From positions 80,312 through 144,311 of the forward strand of contig CALDCB010000004.1 in the NCBI GenBank assembly GCA_937937585.1: DNA of 64,000 nt, given 5' to 3'. How positions within the stretch are numbered: position 1 is the stretch's first letter; each line of letters opens with the position of its first letter. The notes below the pieces were generated by a model. It saw only the letters and a program-made list of their open reading frames with translations. It was not told the DNA's origin and made no database searches. The translations under genes and the position numbers were made by a program. This DNA is from an uncultured Coriobacteriaceae bacterium (GTDB lineage: Bacteria; Actinomycetota; Coriobacteriia; Coriobacteriales; Eggerthellaceae). Of the stretch, positions 55,056-64,000 are shown in pieces.

Positions 55056-56489
55056 CTATACGTACAGACGCGGCATGCGCTGGGCAAAGCCGATCGCGAT
55101 CTCATGCTGGATGGTGTTCAACTTGGCGGCCATCTCGTCGATGGTCACCTCCAAATCGCCCTGAGAGCCAACAATGATAACCTCATCGCCCACCTGCGGG
55201 TCAAGACGAGATTTCGTGCCATAGCTGCGCAAGTCAACCTCGAACATGCACTGATCCATGCAGATATTGCCAACTTGACGCACGCGACGGCCGTTCAACA
55301 GGAAGTCCGTGTTGCCGGAAAGCCCACGCACGAGACCGTCAGCGTAGCCCAAGGGAACGGTGCAGATCTTCACGCTGCCAGGGCTTCGATAGTTCAGCCC
55401 GTAGCTTACGCCCTCGCTCGGCGGCACCAAGCGTGTATCAGTGATACGCGCATGAACGCTCATGGCGGGCTTCAAGTCGCAGATAGCGTACGTCTCAGGG
55501 CACGCGTGGAATCCGTAAAGCGAAATGCCCAAACGCGCCATGTCGAAATGGACCTCAGGATAGCGGTAAAGCGCGGCGGAATTCGCACAATGAACGATGC
55601 CCGGATCGATGCCGGCCGCGCGCATGTTTTGAATAGCCTCGGTGAAGCGACGAACCTGGATCTGGAAATCAAGCGTGTCCTCGCCGTCGGCCGTCGCGAA
55701 ATGGGTGAACGTGCCAACCAGTTCAAGCGCACGATGGAACGCAACCTGCTGCATGAATTCGACAACCTGGTCGTAACGGACGCCAATGCGATTCATGCCC
55801 GTGTTCATAGCCAAATGGAAAGGCGCGCGCATGTTATGCAAGTCGGCCATCTCAGCATATGCGATGGCGAATTCTGCGTCGTAAATAGAAGGAAGGATGT
55901 GATATGCCAAAAGAATGGGAATCGAAGTCGCAGGAGGCTGAGCAAGGATCATCAACGGAGCGGTGATTCCCGCTTTGCGCAGCGAAACGGCTTCAGGGAC
56001 CGTGGCGACGGCAAGGTATTCCGCGCCCGAATTCAAGGCCATCTTCGCTACCGCCACTGCACCGTGGCCGTAGGCATCCGCCTTCACGACGGCAAGCAAG
56101 CGAGTACCCCGGGAAAGATGGTGCTTGGCCTCAAGCACGTTATGGCGAATGGCGTTAAGGTCGATCTCAACCCAAGCCCAACGCTCGTCGGTTTCCGAAA
56201 TGGCATCGACCTTGTCCATATCGAAGGGGATAGGTTCGCCGCCATCCAATCCGTCCTGATCGAAACCAGCGTCCAAGCGGCCCGAAGTAGCAGCGCGAAC
56301 AGGCGCGACCGGACGGTTCGACACGCTGTTTGGGGCAACCTTAGACTCGGAATCGTGATTGCGCGGGAACGAGGGGGCCTCGCCTAGCTGAGCAGCGCGG
56401 GCATTTTTGCGCATAGCATCAGCAGCCGATTCAAACCCAGGTTTATGGCTGTTAAATCCGATGAATCCATTGGGTAGATTGTCAGACAT
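55056..56489 (-). CDS. alr: alanine racemase with N-terminal extension
   Basis: PLP enzyme making D-alanine for peptidoglycan. The PLP lysine is K136 in VVKADAYGHG, and the C-terminal catalytic Tyr lies in GVSYGLNYRSPG. Residues 1-100 are an extension without a family match, rich in Pro, Asp and Ser and probably disordered. The length is 477 aa against about 370 for the family. The ATG at 56489 has GGGAG 5 nt upstream; the ORF's ATG is 18 codons earlier. It heads the unit with the glycosylase-FolC fusion. Confidence 0.93.
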   Translation of the reverse strand: MSDNLPNGFIGFNSHKPGFESAADAMRKNARAAQLGEAPSFPRNHDSESKVAPNSVSNRPVAPVRAATSGRLDAGFDQDGLDGGEPIPFDMDKVDAISETDERWAWVEIDLNAIRHNVLEAKHHLSRGTRLLAVVKADAYGHGAVAVAKMALNSGAEYLAVATVPEAVSLRKAGITAPLMILAQPPATSIPILLAYHILPSIYDAEFAIAYAEMADLHNMRAPFHLAMNTGMNRIGVRYDQVVEFMQQVAFHRALELVGTFTHFATADGEDTLDFQIQVRRFTEAIQNMRAAGIDPGIVHCANSAALYRYPEVHFDMARLGISLYGFHACPETYAICDLKPAMSVHARITDTRLVPPSEGVSYGLNYRSPGSVKICTVPLGYADGLVRGLSGNTDFLLNGRRVRQVGNICMDQCMFEVDLRSYGTKSRLDPQVGDEVIIVGSQGDLEVTIDEMAAKLNTIQHEIAIGFAQRMPRLYV

Positions 56490-56621
56490 CTTTGCTCCCA
56501 CATCCGTCAACGATCGTTCATTAAGCGCACAAAGGCGCACCATTCATTAAACTATAGACCTTTTTGAAGCCCGCATTGCCTTCAACGCGAAGAACGCAAG
56601 TACCCGCCAAGGCCGTCGACC

Positions 56622-56661
56622 CTAGAAAACACGAAGGCCGTCGACCTTTCGATCGACGGCC
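56622..56661 (-). terminator. terminator after rpmE
   Basis: Stem GGCCGTCGA / TCGACGGCC followed by TTCGTGTTTTC on the minus strand. A second AAGGCCGTCGACC copy lies 27 bp to the left. Confidence 0.75.
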
Positions 56662-56685
56662 AGATACCGCGTATTAAGCGGATAC

Positions 56686-57108
56686 CTACTCGGCAGCAGC
56701 CTCGGCGGCAGCTTCCTCAGTAGCAGGCTCCTCGACAGCCGCGGGTGCCTCAGCAGCCTCGGCGGCAGCCTTCTTAGCATACTCCTCGGCACGCTTGGCC
56801 TTGGCAGCAGCCTTAGCCTCGCGCTCTGCCTTCTTGGCCTCTTCCTTGGCAGCGGTCTCGGCGGCCTTCTTGGCCTTGCGCTCGGCCTCGCGAGCAGCAA
56901 CCTGAGCCTGAGCAGAGCCGAACTTGTCGGCGAAGCGCTGAACGCGTCCACCGGTGTCGACGAACTTCTGCTGGCCAGTGTAGAAAGGATGGCACTCGTT
57001 GCAGATTTCGATGCGGATCTCGGGCTTCGTGGAATGCGTCTTGAACGTGTTGCCGCAGCTGCACGTCACGGTGCACTCGACGTAATCCGGATGGATTCCT
57101 TCTTTCAT
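56686..57108 (-). CDS. rpmE: 50S ribosomal protein L31 (bL31) with long C-terminal tail
   Basis: Large-subunit protein that joins the central protuberance. Residues 1-70 are standard bL31 with zinc-binding cysteines (CSC, CNEC), HPFYTGQQKFVDTGGRVQRFADKF being diagnostic. Residues 71-140 are an extra tail of Lys/Ala/Glu repeats, first basic and then acidic. Normal bL31 has about 70 aa. AAAGGAG lies 5 nt before the ATG. The Cys-containing form normally is made when zinc is sufficient. Confidence 0.94.
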   Translation of the reverse strand: MKEGIHPDYVECTVTCSCGNTFKTHSTKPEIRIEICNECHPFYTGQQKFVDTGGRVQRFADKFGSAQAQVAAREAERKAKKAAETAAKEEAKKAEREAKAAAKAKRAEEYAKKAAAEAAEAPAAVEEPATEEAAAEAAAE

Positions 57109-57227
57109 AGGATTCTCCTTTTCATGCCTTGGTTTCCGACCAAGGCGAAGACAAGCCTTATTAGATTACCACGTACCCCCTGCTGCGCAACCCCTAAAAC
57201 CCGCCGCTCGTTAAGTTCGCAACATCT

Positions 57228-57254
57228 TCAAAAGAAACGGCCCCGAAGGGCCGC
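57228..57254 (-). terminator. terminator after the 213-aa membrane protein
   Basis: CGGCCC-TTCG-GGGCCG tetraloop hairpin followed by TTTCTTTTG on the minus strand. Confidence 0.88.
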
Positions 57255-57263
57255 TCTTAAATC

Positions 57264-57905
57264 CTAATGCTGACGTGCGGGTTTGAACGAAGCCTTCGCC
57301 GCGACGCCATTCTCGCGGTCAGCCATCCTCTTTCCCGAGAACAACAGCACGTAAGCCATGATCACGACAACCGCGCAGAAGATAGCCGCCGGAATATAGC
57401 ACCCATCAAGCAAGCCAGCATCGACGGCTTTTGCCATGATGAACGAGTAACCAAGCTCGCCATTGCACAGAACAACGCCTGCCAGCATCCTTTGCGACGT
57501 GTCAAGCGACTGGCTGATCAGGCAAAGGGCGCTGATGAAAACGACATTACCGCAAACCACGAGCATGAGCTTCTGGAAAAAACGCTCGTCAACAACGTAA
57601 AACGGGGCCCATGTGTAAGCTGCATACGTCACAACAAGCAAGATCGCCAAGTACGCAACCATCAACACCACGTTCATAAGGAACGTGCTCGTCGCATCGA
57701 CGATCCTCGAGGTGCCCTCGGGGGACTGAGGCCAACGACGAGCTTGGCAGATAAACGGCAACGCCACGGCGCAAACGCCCGTCAGCCAAATGGACTCGCC
57801 TGTCATGACCGTTCTTATAACCGCGGCGATGATCATCACCGCGCAGATCGCGTTCAACCTGAAACCCTTCAACTTCGAAACCGTGATTTTCATCATGTTA
57901 GCCAT
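57264..57905 (-). CDS. membrane protein of unknown function
   Basis: 213 aa with about six hydrophobic segments. I do not recognise the family, and no catalytic motif is visible. A Lys-rich N-terminus (MANMMKITVSKLKGFR) precedes segment 1, and loop PQSPEGTSRIVDA lies after segment 2. The architecture is like an ABC-2-type permease subunit, but no ATPase gene is adjacent. GGAG lies 5 nt before the ATG. It is transcribed alone between the bL31 gene and the P-type ATPase gene. Confidence 0.65.
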   Translation of the reverse strand: MANMMKITVSKLKGFRLNAICAVMIIAAVIRTVMTGESIWLTGVCAVALPFICQARRWPQSPEGTSRIVDATSTFLMNVVLMVAYLAILLVVTYAAYTWAPFYVVDERFFQKLMLVVCGNVVFISALCLISQSLDTSQRMLAGVVLCNGELGYSFIMAKAVDAGLLDGCYIPAAIFCAVVVIMAYVLLFSGKRMADRENGVAAKASFKPARQH

Positions 57906-58041
57906 GATCAGCTCCTGTCATCCAAACCTGGGAATTTGCTTCCCCTATTCATAGGTTTGAATATACGGAGAGTCGGTAAACGAAAGATCTCGCCAATATA
58001 AATCAGCGCGTTTAAGTTTCGAGGTGATATCGGAGCAAGGG

Positions 58042-60453
58042 CTAGACTAGCTTTGCCTGTCGTTCCCTATGCCAGACATCAAGCTTTTTGTACAGCGTAT
58101 GAAAAGCCATCGTCGAAAGGGCAACCATAACGATGATGATCACGCCCATCTGAAGCGTGTACGGCGTCAGACAGAACAGGCCAGGCAGCAGCATGTGCCC
58201 GCCCGCAGTGCCGCCGATGACGACAACCAAAAGCGCCGCGCGAATCGGCGTGTACGGGATCGAAAGCCTGATAACCAAGTTGATACCGACCCACGATGTG
58301 AGAAGCACGCACATAGTTGAGACCTGAGCATACGTCATGCCCAACCCGTAACCGAACAGGTTAGCCACAATAATGCAGATCACGGAGCACAGCGCGCCCG
58401 GAATGCTTCGAACGATGACGTTCTCCAGGAAGTGCCCCTTGATTCTGTCTCGATTGGGCTCAAGCGCCAGTACAAACGACGGGATGCCAATGGTGAACAT
58501 GCTGATCAGCGTCATTTGAATGGGCTGGAATGGATACTGCCACGGAGCCAAAACGAAGAAAACCGCGCAGGTGATCGAAAGAAGCGTTTTCACCAGGAAC
58601 AACGATGCAGAACGCTGAAGGTTGTTGATCGACCTCCTGCCCTCGGCGACAACTTTGGGCATACTGGCGAAATCGTTGTCAACCAAAACAAGCTGCGCCA
58701 CGTTTCGTGCCGCATCGGATCCCGCCGCCATGGCAACGCTGCAGTCCGCCGCCTTCAGCGCCAGCGTGTCGTTCACGCCGTCGCCCGTCATGGCAACCGT
58801 ATGACCGTCGTTCTGCAGCGCAAGCACGAAGGCCTTCTTCTGCTCGGGCCTCACACGTCCGAAAACGTTGCACGATTCAATCGCACTCGCGACCTCCTCA
58901 TCGGTTCGAAGCGTGGTGGCGTCGATGTAATGCTCGGCGTCGTCGATGCCGACCTTCGCAGCGATTCCCGAAACGGTGTGCGGATCGTCACCCGAGATCA
59001 CGACAACGCGAACACCTTCCTCTTTGAAGTAGGCAATGGTTTGTGCGGCAGTCGACCTGATTTGATCGCGAATTCCAACGAAACCCAACGGTCTGGGAGC
59101 ACCGACGATCTCCCCTTCTTCGTCGAACCCGTCAACCTTGGCAAGCAGCAACACGCGGGCATCGGCAGACAACACGCCCACCTGTTCGCTCACAAGACCG
59201 AATGCGGGGCCCATCACGAACTGAGCGGCGCCCATGACATACGAAGACCCATCGGCGAACACAGCACCTGACCATTTTTTATCACTTGAAAACGGGATGG
59301 AGCGAACGCATTCAAGCGGCTTCATCGACAGGCACGCACCGTAGTGGGCAAGAATCGCGCGAGCTGTTTCGTTGGGGTCTTCATCAGCCGCCGCGATCGA
59401 GAAAAATGCCCGATCGAGATTCGTCAGTTCGGCCTTATCCAAACAACCCTCGACAGGGGCGGTCCAGGCAACCTCCATGTCGCCGGTCGTGATGGTGCCG
59501 GTCTTGTCCAAGCAAAGCGTATCGACGCGCGCAAGCGTTTCAATACAGTAAAGCTGCTGAACAAGAACGTTGCTTTTCGCCAAACGAATGACCGACACGG
59601 CAAGCACCGTAGACGTCAGGAGGATCAAACCCTCAGGGATCATTCCCACCAAAGCGGAAACCGTAGACAGAGTCGCACTGTTGAATTCGGTATGGGAAAA
59701 ACAGTACTCGCGAACAAACAGAAGAGACCCTAGCGGGAACATGATGCAGCTTACGAACTTGATGATGCCATTCAAGCTGTTCATGATCTCGGAATTAACC
59801 TCTTTGCGGCGCTTCGCCTCGGCCGAGATCTTCGCTGCATAGTTTTCAGCGCCCACATGCTCCACACGAGCGTAAACCTTGCCGGCGTTCACAAATGCAC
59901 CGCTCATCAAAACATCGCCTTCGCGCTTTTTGATGAGCTTGCTTTCACCGGTTAACAGGCTTTCATTAGCGTCACAAGCACCATGAACAACAACGGAGTC
60001 GGCGGGAATCTGATCACCCCTGCCAAGAACAACCACATCGTCACGAACGATCTGATCGAGTGGCAAATCGACCTCTACCCCATCGCGCAAAACAGTGGCT
60101 TTACTGCCTGCGATAATCGATAGCTTGTCCGTCGTGCGCTTCGAGCGTATTTCTTGAACAATGCCGATTATGGTGTTGATCACGATAACCATCATGAAAA
60201 GCATGTTCTTGAAAGAGCCTGTGACGAAGACAAACGCGGCCAAGATCACGTTGACCAGATTGAACAGCGTGCAAACGTTATCGCGAACGATCTCGGAAAC
60301 TGAGCGGGTTTTCGCTCCGACGTCCGCGTTGACATCGCCCGATGCAACGCGTTCGGCAACCTCCTGAGAAGTCAGACCGAGAATAGGAACAGCCGCGAAG
60401 ATCTTATCTTCTTCGAGCATGTCACTCATCGCCGATGAACCCCTATCCTTCAT
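58042..60453 (-). CDS. P-type ATPase (cation-translocating, CtpE-like)
   Basis: Membrane pump powered by ATP. The phosphatase motif LLTGES, the phosphorylation motif DKTGTIT, the hinge MTGDGVNDTLALKAADC, and the actuator and P domains are all present, with about ten membrane helices. The order and lack of N-terminal metal-binding domains fit the CtpE-type calcium or divalent-cation group. The ion is not certain. 803 aa. The ATG at 60453 has AGGAAG 7 nt upstream; the ORF extends 47 codons further without signals. Divergent orientation does not occur; it follows the CapD-like gene with a 155-nt gap. Confidence 0.9.
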   Translation of the reverse strand: MKDRGSSAMSDMLEEDKIFAAVPILGLTSQEVAERVASGDVNADVGAKTRSVSEIVRDNVCTLFNLVNVILAAFVFVTGSFKNMLFMMVIVINTIIGIVQEIRSKRTTDKLSIIAGSKATVLRDGVEVDLPLDQIVRDDVVVLGRGDQIPADSVVVHGACDANESLLTGESKLIKKREGDVLMSGAFVNAGKVYARVEHVGAENYAAKISAEAKRRKEVNSEIMNSLNGIIKFVSCIMFPLGSLLFVREYCFSHTEFNSATLSTVSALVGMIPEGLILLTSTVLAVSVIRLAKSNVLVQQLYCIETLARVDTLCLDKTGTITTGDMEVAWTAPVEGCLDKAELTNLDRAFFSIAAADEDPNETARAILAHYGACLSMKPLECVRSIPFSSDKKWSGAVFADGSSYVMGAAQFVMGPAFGLVSEQVGVLSADARVLLLAKVDGFDEEGEIVGAPRPLGFVGIRDQIRSTAAQTIAYFKEEGVRVVVISGDDPHTVSGIAAKVGIDDAEHYIDATTLRTDEEVASAIESCNVFGRVRPEQKKAFVLALQNDGHTVAMTGDGVNDTLALKAADCSVAMAAGSDAARNVAQLVLVDNDFASMPKVVAEGRRSINNLQRSASLFLVKTLLSITCAVFFVLAPWQYPFQPIQMTLISMFTIGIPSFVLALEPNRDRIKGHFLENVIVRSIPGALCSVICIIVANLFGYGLGMTYAQVSTMCVLLTSWVGINLVIRLSIPYTPIRAALLVVVIGGTAGGHMLLPGLFCLTPYTLQMGVIIIVMVALSTMAFHTLYKKLDVWHRERQAKLV

Positions 60454-60608
60454 CTTGAAACTTCCTGCACGAGCGTTAAACTCCCACCGAACAACCAATG
60501 TCGGCACTTGCCGAGCATAACTGATCACAAGCCCGCGAGCACCCGTAAAACGGCAAATCGCCGACGACAGAAGGCGCCAGCGATTCGGCAGCAAATCAAT
60601 GCGATTAT

Positions 60609-62522
60609 TTAACCAAGCAGATCCCGAACGTTCTCGGGAGGCACGTACGTAGGCACAGCCTTAGAAAGAGCATCGCGCGCTTCCTTATCGGTCATCTCAA
60701 GAGACGCCCTCAAGATGTCGAGCTTCGCATCAACCTCATCGAAGCTGACTTCCTTGCCGGTCGAGATCATGATGCTTTTCTGTTTCGTGGGAAGCGTGTT
60801 CTCTTCATTCATCAGAAGCTCTTCGTACATCTTCTCGCCAGGACGCAAACCCGTGTACACGATCTTGATGTCCTGGTCAACGCGCAAGCCCGAAAGCGTG
60901 ATCATGCTCTTGGCAAGGTCCACGATCTTGACCGGATCGCCCATGTCCAAAATGAAGATCTCGCCACCATCAGCCATGCCGCCAGCCTGAATAACCAAGC
61001 GTGAGGCTTCAGGGATGGTCATGAAGAAGCGAACGATGTCAGGATCAGTGACGGTGACGGGGCCGCCCTCTGCGATCTGCTTCTTGAAGATAGGGATGAC
61101 ACTGCCATTCGACCCAAGAACGTTTCCAAAGCGCACGGCGGCGAAAACGGTAACGGGCGCGTTCGGATCCTTCCTGCCCTCAGAAGAGAGTTGCTGCTGG
61201 ATCCTGCGGTTCTCTTGAGCGTAATGCTGGATGATCATCTCGCCCATGCGCTTGGTGGCGCCCATAACCGATGTAGGATTAACCGCCTTGTCGGTCGAGA
61301 TGAAAATGAAACGTTTGACCTTGAACTCGTTTGCCAAGCGAACCGTGTTCAGCGTGCCGAAAACGTTGTTCTGGATAGCCTCACGGGGACAGATTTCCAT
61401 AAGCGGAACATGCTTATGAGCAGCCGCATGGAATACCGCATCAGGTTCGTACTTAACGAACACATCACGCAAACGGCTGACGTCACAGACGCTGCCGATC
61501 TCAACGCAAACCTCGATATCGTCGTACTGACGCATGATCTCATTCTTAAGCAGATACGCGTCGTTCTCCCACATATCGAAGATAACAATGCGCTCTGGGG
61601 CAACCGTTGCCATCTGACGGCAAAGCTCGGAGCCAATGGAACCCGCGCCGCCCGTGACAAGAACGGTCTTTCCGGAAATGTAGCCGCAAACCATGCGGGT
61701 GTTCAGAACGATCTCCTCGCGGCCAAGAAGATCCGCAACGTCTACTTCACGCAGCTGGATGTCATCAATCTCGTCAATGGTGAGCTCACGAACATTGGGC
61801 AGCGTGCGGAGCTGGCAGTTCGTTTCGGTGCAGATACTGTAAATGCGCTTACGCTCATCAAGTGTAGCAGAAGGAATAGCAACGACGATCTGCTCGATAT
61901 CGAACCGAGAAACAAGATCAGGGATATCCTCGCTTGTGCCAAGGACGCGAACGCCATGAATGCGCTGCCTCTGCTTTGCGGGATCGTCGTCTACAGCGAC
62001 AATGGGGTCGCCAAGCATATTGGGGTCGTTAGAGACCATACGATTGATAGCAAGGCTACCGGTTTCGCCAGCGCCGACGACCAAGGTACGAGGCCTATCG
62101 AATCCTTTCGGAGGAGCAGCGAACTCGCGCTTCTTCGACCGCATGACACGATACTGTATGCGGATACCTCCGATGAAAATGACTTGAAGGATAAGTGCAA
62201 CGCAGTAAACACGTATGGGTACCCATTCCCCGATAGTCCAAAGGAAGACCGCAGAAACTAGGACGCCAAGACCAACCGCTACGACAATGCGGAGCATGTC
62301 ATCGGTGGAAGCGTACTCCCAAAGATTGTTGTATAAGCGAAACGCCATGTACGTCAAAAGGTTGATGACAACCGCAATGCCCAGAATGAAATAGATCCCG
62401 TGAGTCGCAAACAGGAACTTGTCCTGCAACGTAAGAACGGAACCAAGCCAATACGACAAGAACGTCGCGGCTATGTCCCAAACAACGAGGAATACGGTTC
62501 TCTTGGTGAAACGAAACTCCAT
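60609..62522 (-). CDS. membrane-anchored nucleoside-diphosphate-sugar dehydratase/epimerase, CapD/WbpM type
   Basis: Makes a modified UDP-sugar (for example by 4,6-dehydration of UDP-GlcNAc) for surface glycan synthesis. Four membrane helices (about 8-120) and a CoA-binding-like Rossmann domain (GAGETGSLA at about 150) precede the SDR domain. The SDR has VTGGAGSIGSELCRQ for NAD and ISTDKAVNPTSVMGATKR with the active site. 637 aa. The ATG at 62522 has AGGG 8 nt upstream and fits the family; the ORF begins 23 codons earlier. It may feed the 39-49 kb glycan cluster. Confidence 0.93.
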   Translation of the reverse strand: MEFRFTKRTVFLVVWDIAATFLSYWLGSVLTLQDKFLFATHGIYFILGIAVVINLLTYMAFRLYNNLWEYASTDDMLRIVVAVGLGVLVSAVFLWTIGEWVPIRVYCVALILQVIFIGGIRIQYRVMRSKKREFAAPPKGFDRPRTLVVGAGETGSLAINRMVSNDPNMLGDPIVAVDDDPAKQRQRIHGVRVLGTSEDIPDLVSRFDIEQIVVAIPSATLDERKRIYSICTETNCQLRTLPNVRELTIDEIDDIQLREVDVADLLGREEIVLNTRMVCGYISGKTVLVTGGAGSIGSELCRQMATVAPERIVIFDMWENDAYLLKNEIMRQYDDIEVCVEIGSVCDVSRLRDVFVKYEPDAVFHAAAHKHVPLMEICPREAIQNNVFGTLNTVRLANEFKVKRFIFISTDKAVNPTSVMGATKRMGEMIIQHYAQENRRIQQQLSSEGRKDPNAPVTVFAAVRFGNVLGSNGSVIPIFKKQIAEGGPVTVTDPDIVRFFMTIPEASRLVIQAGGMADGGEIFILDMGDPVKIVDLAKSMITLSGLRVDQDIKIVYTGLRPGEKMYEELLMNEENTLPTKQKSIMISTGKEVSFDEVDAKLDILRASLEMTDKEARDALSKAVPTYVPPENVRDLLG

Positions 62523-62735
62523 ACCGAAGACCCTAACCCTCTCGTGTGGAAACAAAGATAACGAAACAAGTGCGCCAAGAAGCACGCACATTGGTAAATA
62601 TTACCCCAGTGGAAACAGTTGAGATCAAAAAGGAGCGCTCTTTGCGATAAGAACAAAAGGGCAAGCAAGCGAGCAAGATGAGAAAAGCGGCAGATCCGAA
62701 AAACCAAGAAAGCAGTGACTGGAAAAGCCCCCGCC

Positions 62736-62768
62736 AAAAAGAGAAGGGCCCCGGTCTCCCGGGGCCCT
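62736..62768 (-). terminator. second terminator of the rRNA operon
   Basis: 10-bp GC stem AGGGCCCCGG / CCGGGGCCCT with a 4-nt loop, followed on the minus strand by TCTCTTTTTGG. Confidence 0.9.
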
Positions 62769-62771
62769 GGG

Positions 62772-62801
62772 GCGAAAGAAAGGGCCGCCCGGAGGCGGCC
62801 C
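62772..62801 (-). terminator. first terminator of the rRNA operon
   Basis: GGGCCGCC / GGCGGCCC stem followed by TTTCTTTCG on the minus strand, about 20 nt after the 5S gene. Confidence 0.85.
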
Positions 62802-62821
62802 CTTATGGCGCTGGGAAGCGC

Positions 62822-62949
62822 CCTGCGCGAGCGAGGCTCCCTATCCTCCCGCAGCCTGGCGCTGCAGTACTTTCGGCGACGGCGGGCTTAACTGCCGAGT
62901 TCGGAACGGGATCGGGTGATCCCCGCCTCCATGGCCTCGCTCGCGCAGG
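62822..62949 (-). rRNA. rrf: 5S ribosomal RNA
   Basis: On the minus strand it contains GATCCCGTTCCGAACTCGGCAG and GTTAAGCCCGCC, the conserved core of 5S rRNA, and a closing helix. The terminal complementarity CCTGCGCGAGCGAGG is 15 bp, longer than the usual stem, so the true ends are probably a few bases inside. Confidence 0.93.
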
Positions 62950-63024
62950 GCGCTCTTCCTACGGCACCCTGGCGGCTGCATGGCGCCCCATCGGAAGAAG
63001 CGGTCGCGCGGTATATGCGACGGT

Positions 63025-64000
<976 letters not shown>

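Overview
The window looks like chromosomal DNA of an anaerobic, fairly GC-rich actinobacterium of the class Coriobacteriia, most likely Eggerthellaceae. The basis is an RF1 with the actinobacterial GGPGGQ context, frequent GTG starts, the anaerobic ribonucleotide reductase pair NrdD/NrdG with no aerobic enzyme in view, a Gly-Lys-Asn-Thr-type tmRNA tag, and an Ala/Lys-rich tail on ribosomal protein bL31. The genus cannot be fixed from the sequence alone. I see no phage, insertion sequence or CRISPR array.

Left part (1-34.9 kb): housekeeping genes. In order: a CBS-containing Mn pyrophosphatase, PcrA helicase, SerC, a Pit phosphate transporter preceded by phased Pho-box-like repeats, the prfA-prmC pair, thioredoxin reductase, a purine permease, nrdD-nrdG behind two NrdR boxes, endonuclease IV, thioredoxin, a zinc-ribbon membrane protein, and a tig / clpP-clpX-valS block. 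These are followed by the Ser/Thr symporter SstT, a peroxiredoxin-like protein, a DMT exporter, a Na+/H+ antiporter, argF-argS, and seven tRNA genes (Leu, 2x Lys, His, Arg, Pro, Gly). RdgB and the YbaK deacylase close this part.

Middle (35-53 kb): cell envelope. An L,D-transpeptidase is followed by ssrA (tmRNA), a nitroreductase and a flavin reductase-rubredoxin protein. Next comes a surface-glycan cluster of visibly lower GC. It holds two GT2 enzymes, a GT4 enzyme, an acyltransferase, UDP-galactopyranose mutase, a LicD-type transferase and a large membrane protein. It ends in a translationally coupled pair: a secreted amidase-glucosaminidase and a membrane-anchored SH3/Gly-Ser protein. No flippase, polymerase or glycan ABC exporter is in view, so the pathway must be completed elsewhere.

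Right part (53-64 kb): an unusual single-ORF fusion of a family 4 uracil-DNA glycosylase with folylpolyglutamate synthase, an N-terminally extended alanine racemase, bL31 with its long tail, a small unknown membrane protein, a P-type ATPase and a membrane-anchored sugar-nucleotide dehydratase of the CapD/WbpM type. The window ends in the 5S gene and the 3' third of a 23S gene, transcribed leftward, with tandem terminators behind them.

The observations most worth a second look are the uracil-DNA glycosylase-FolC fusion, the two oppositely oriented 11-bp-phased repeat arrays in front of pit, and the coupled wall-hydrolase/SH3 pair next to the glycan locus.
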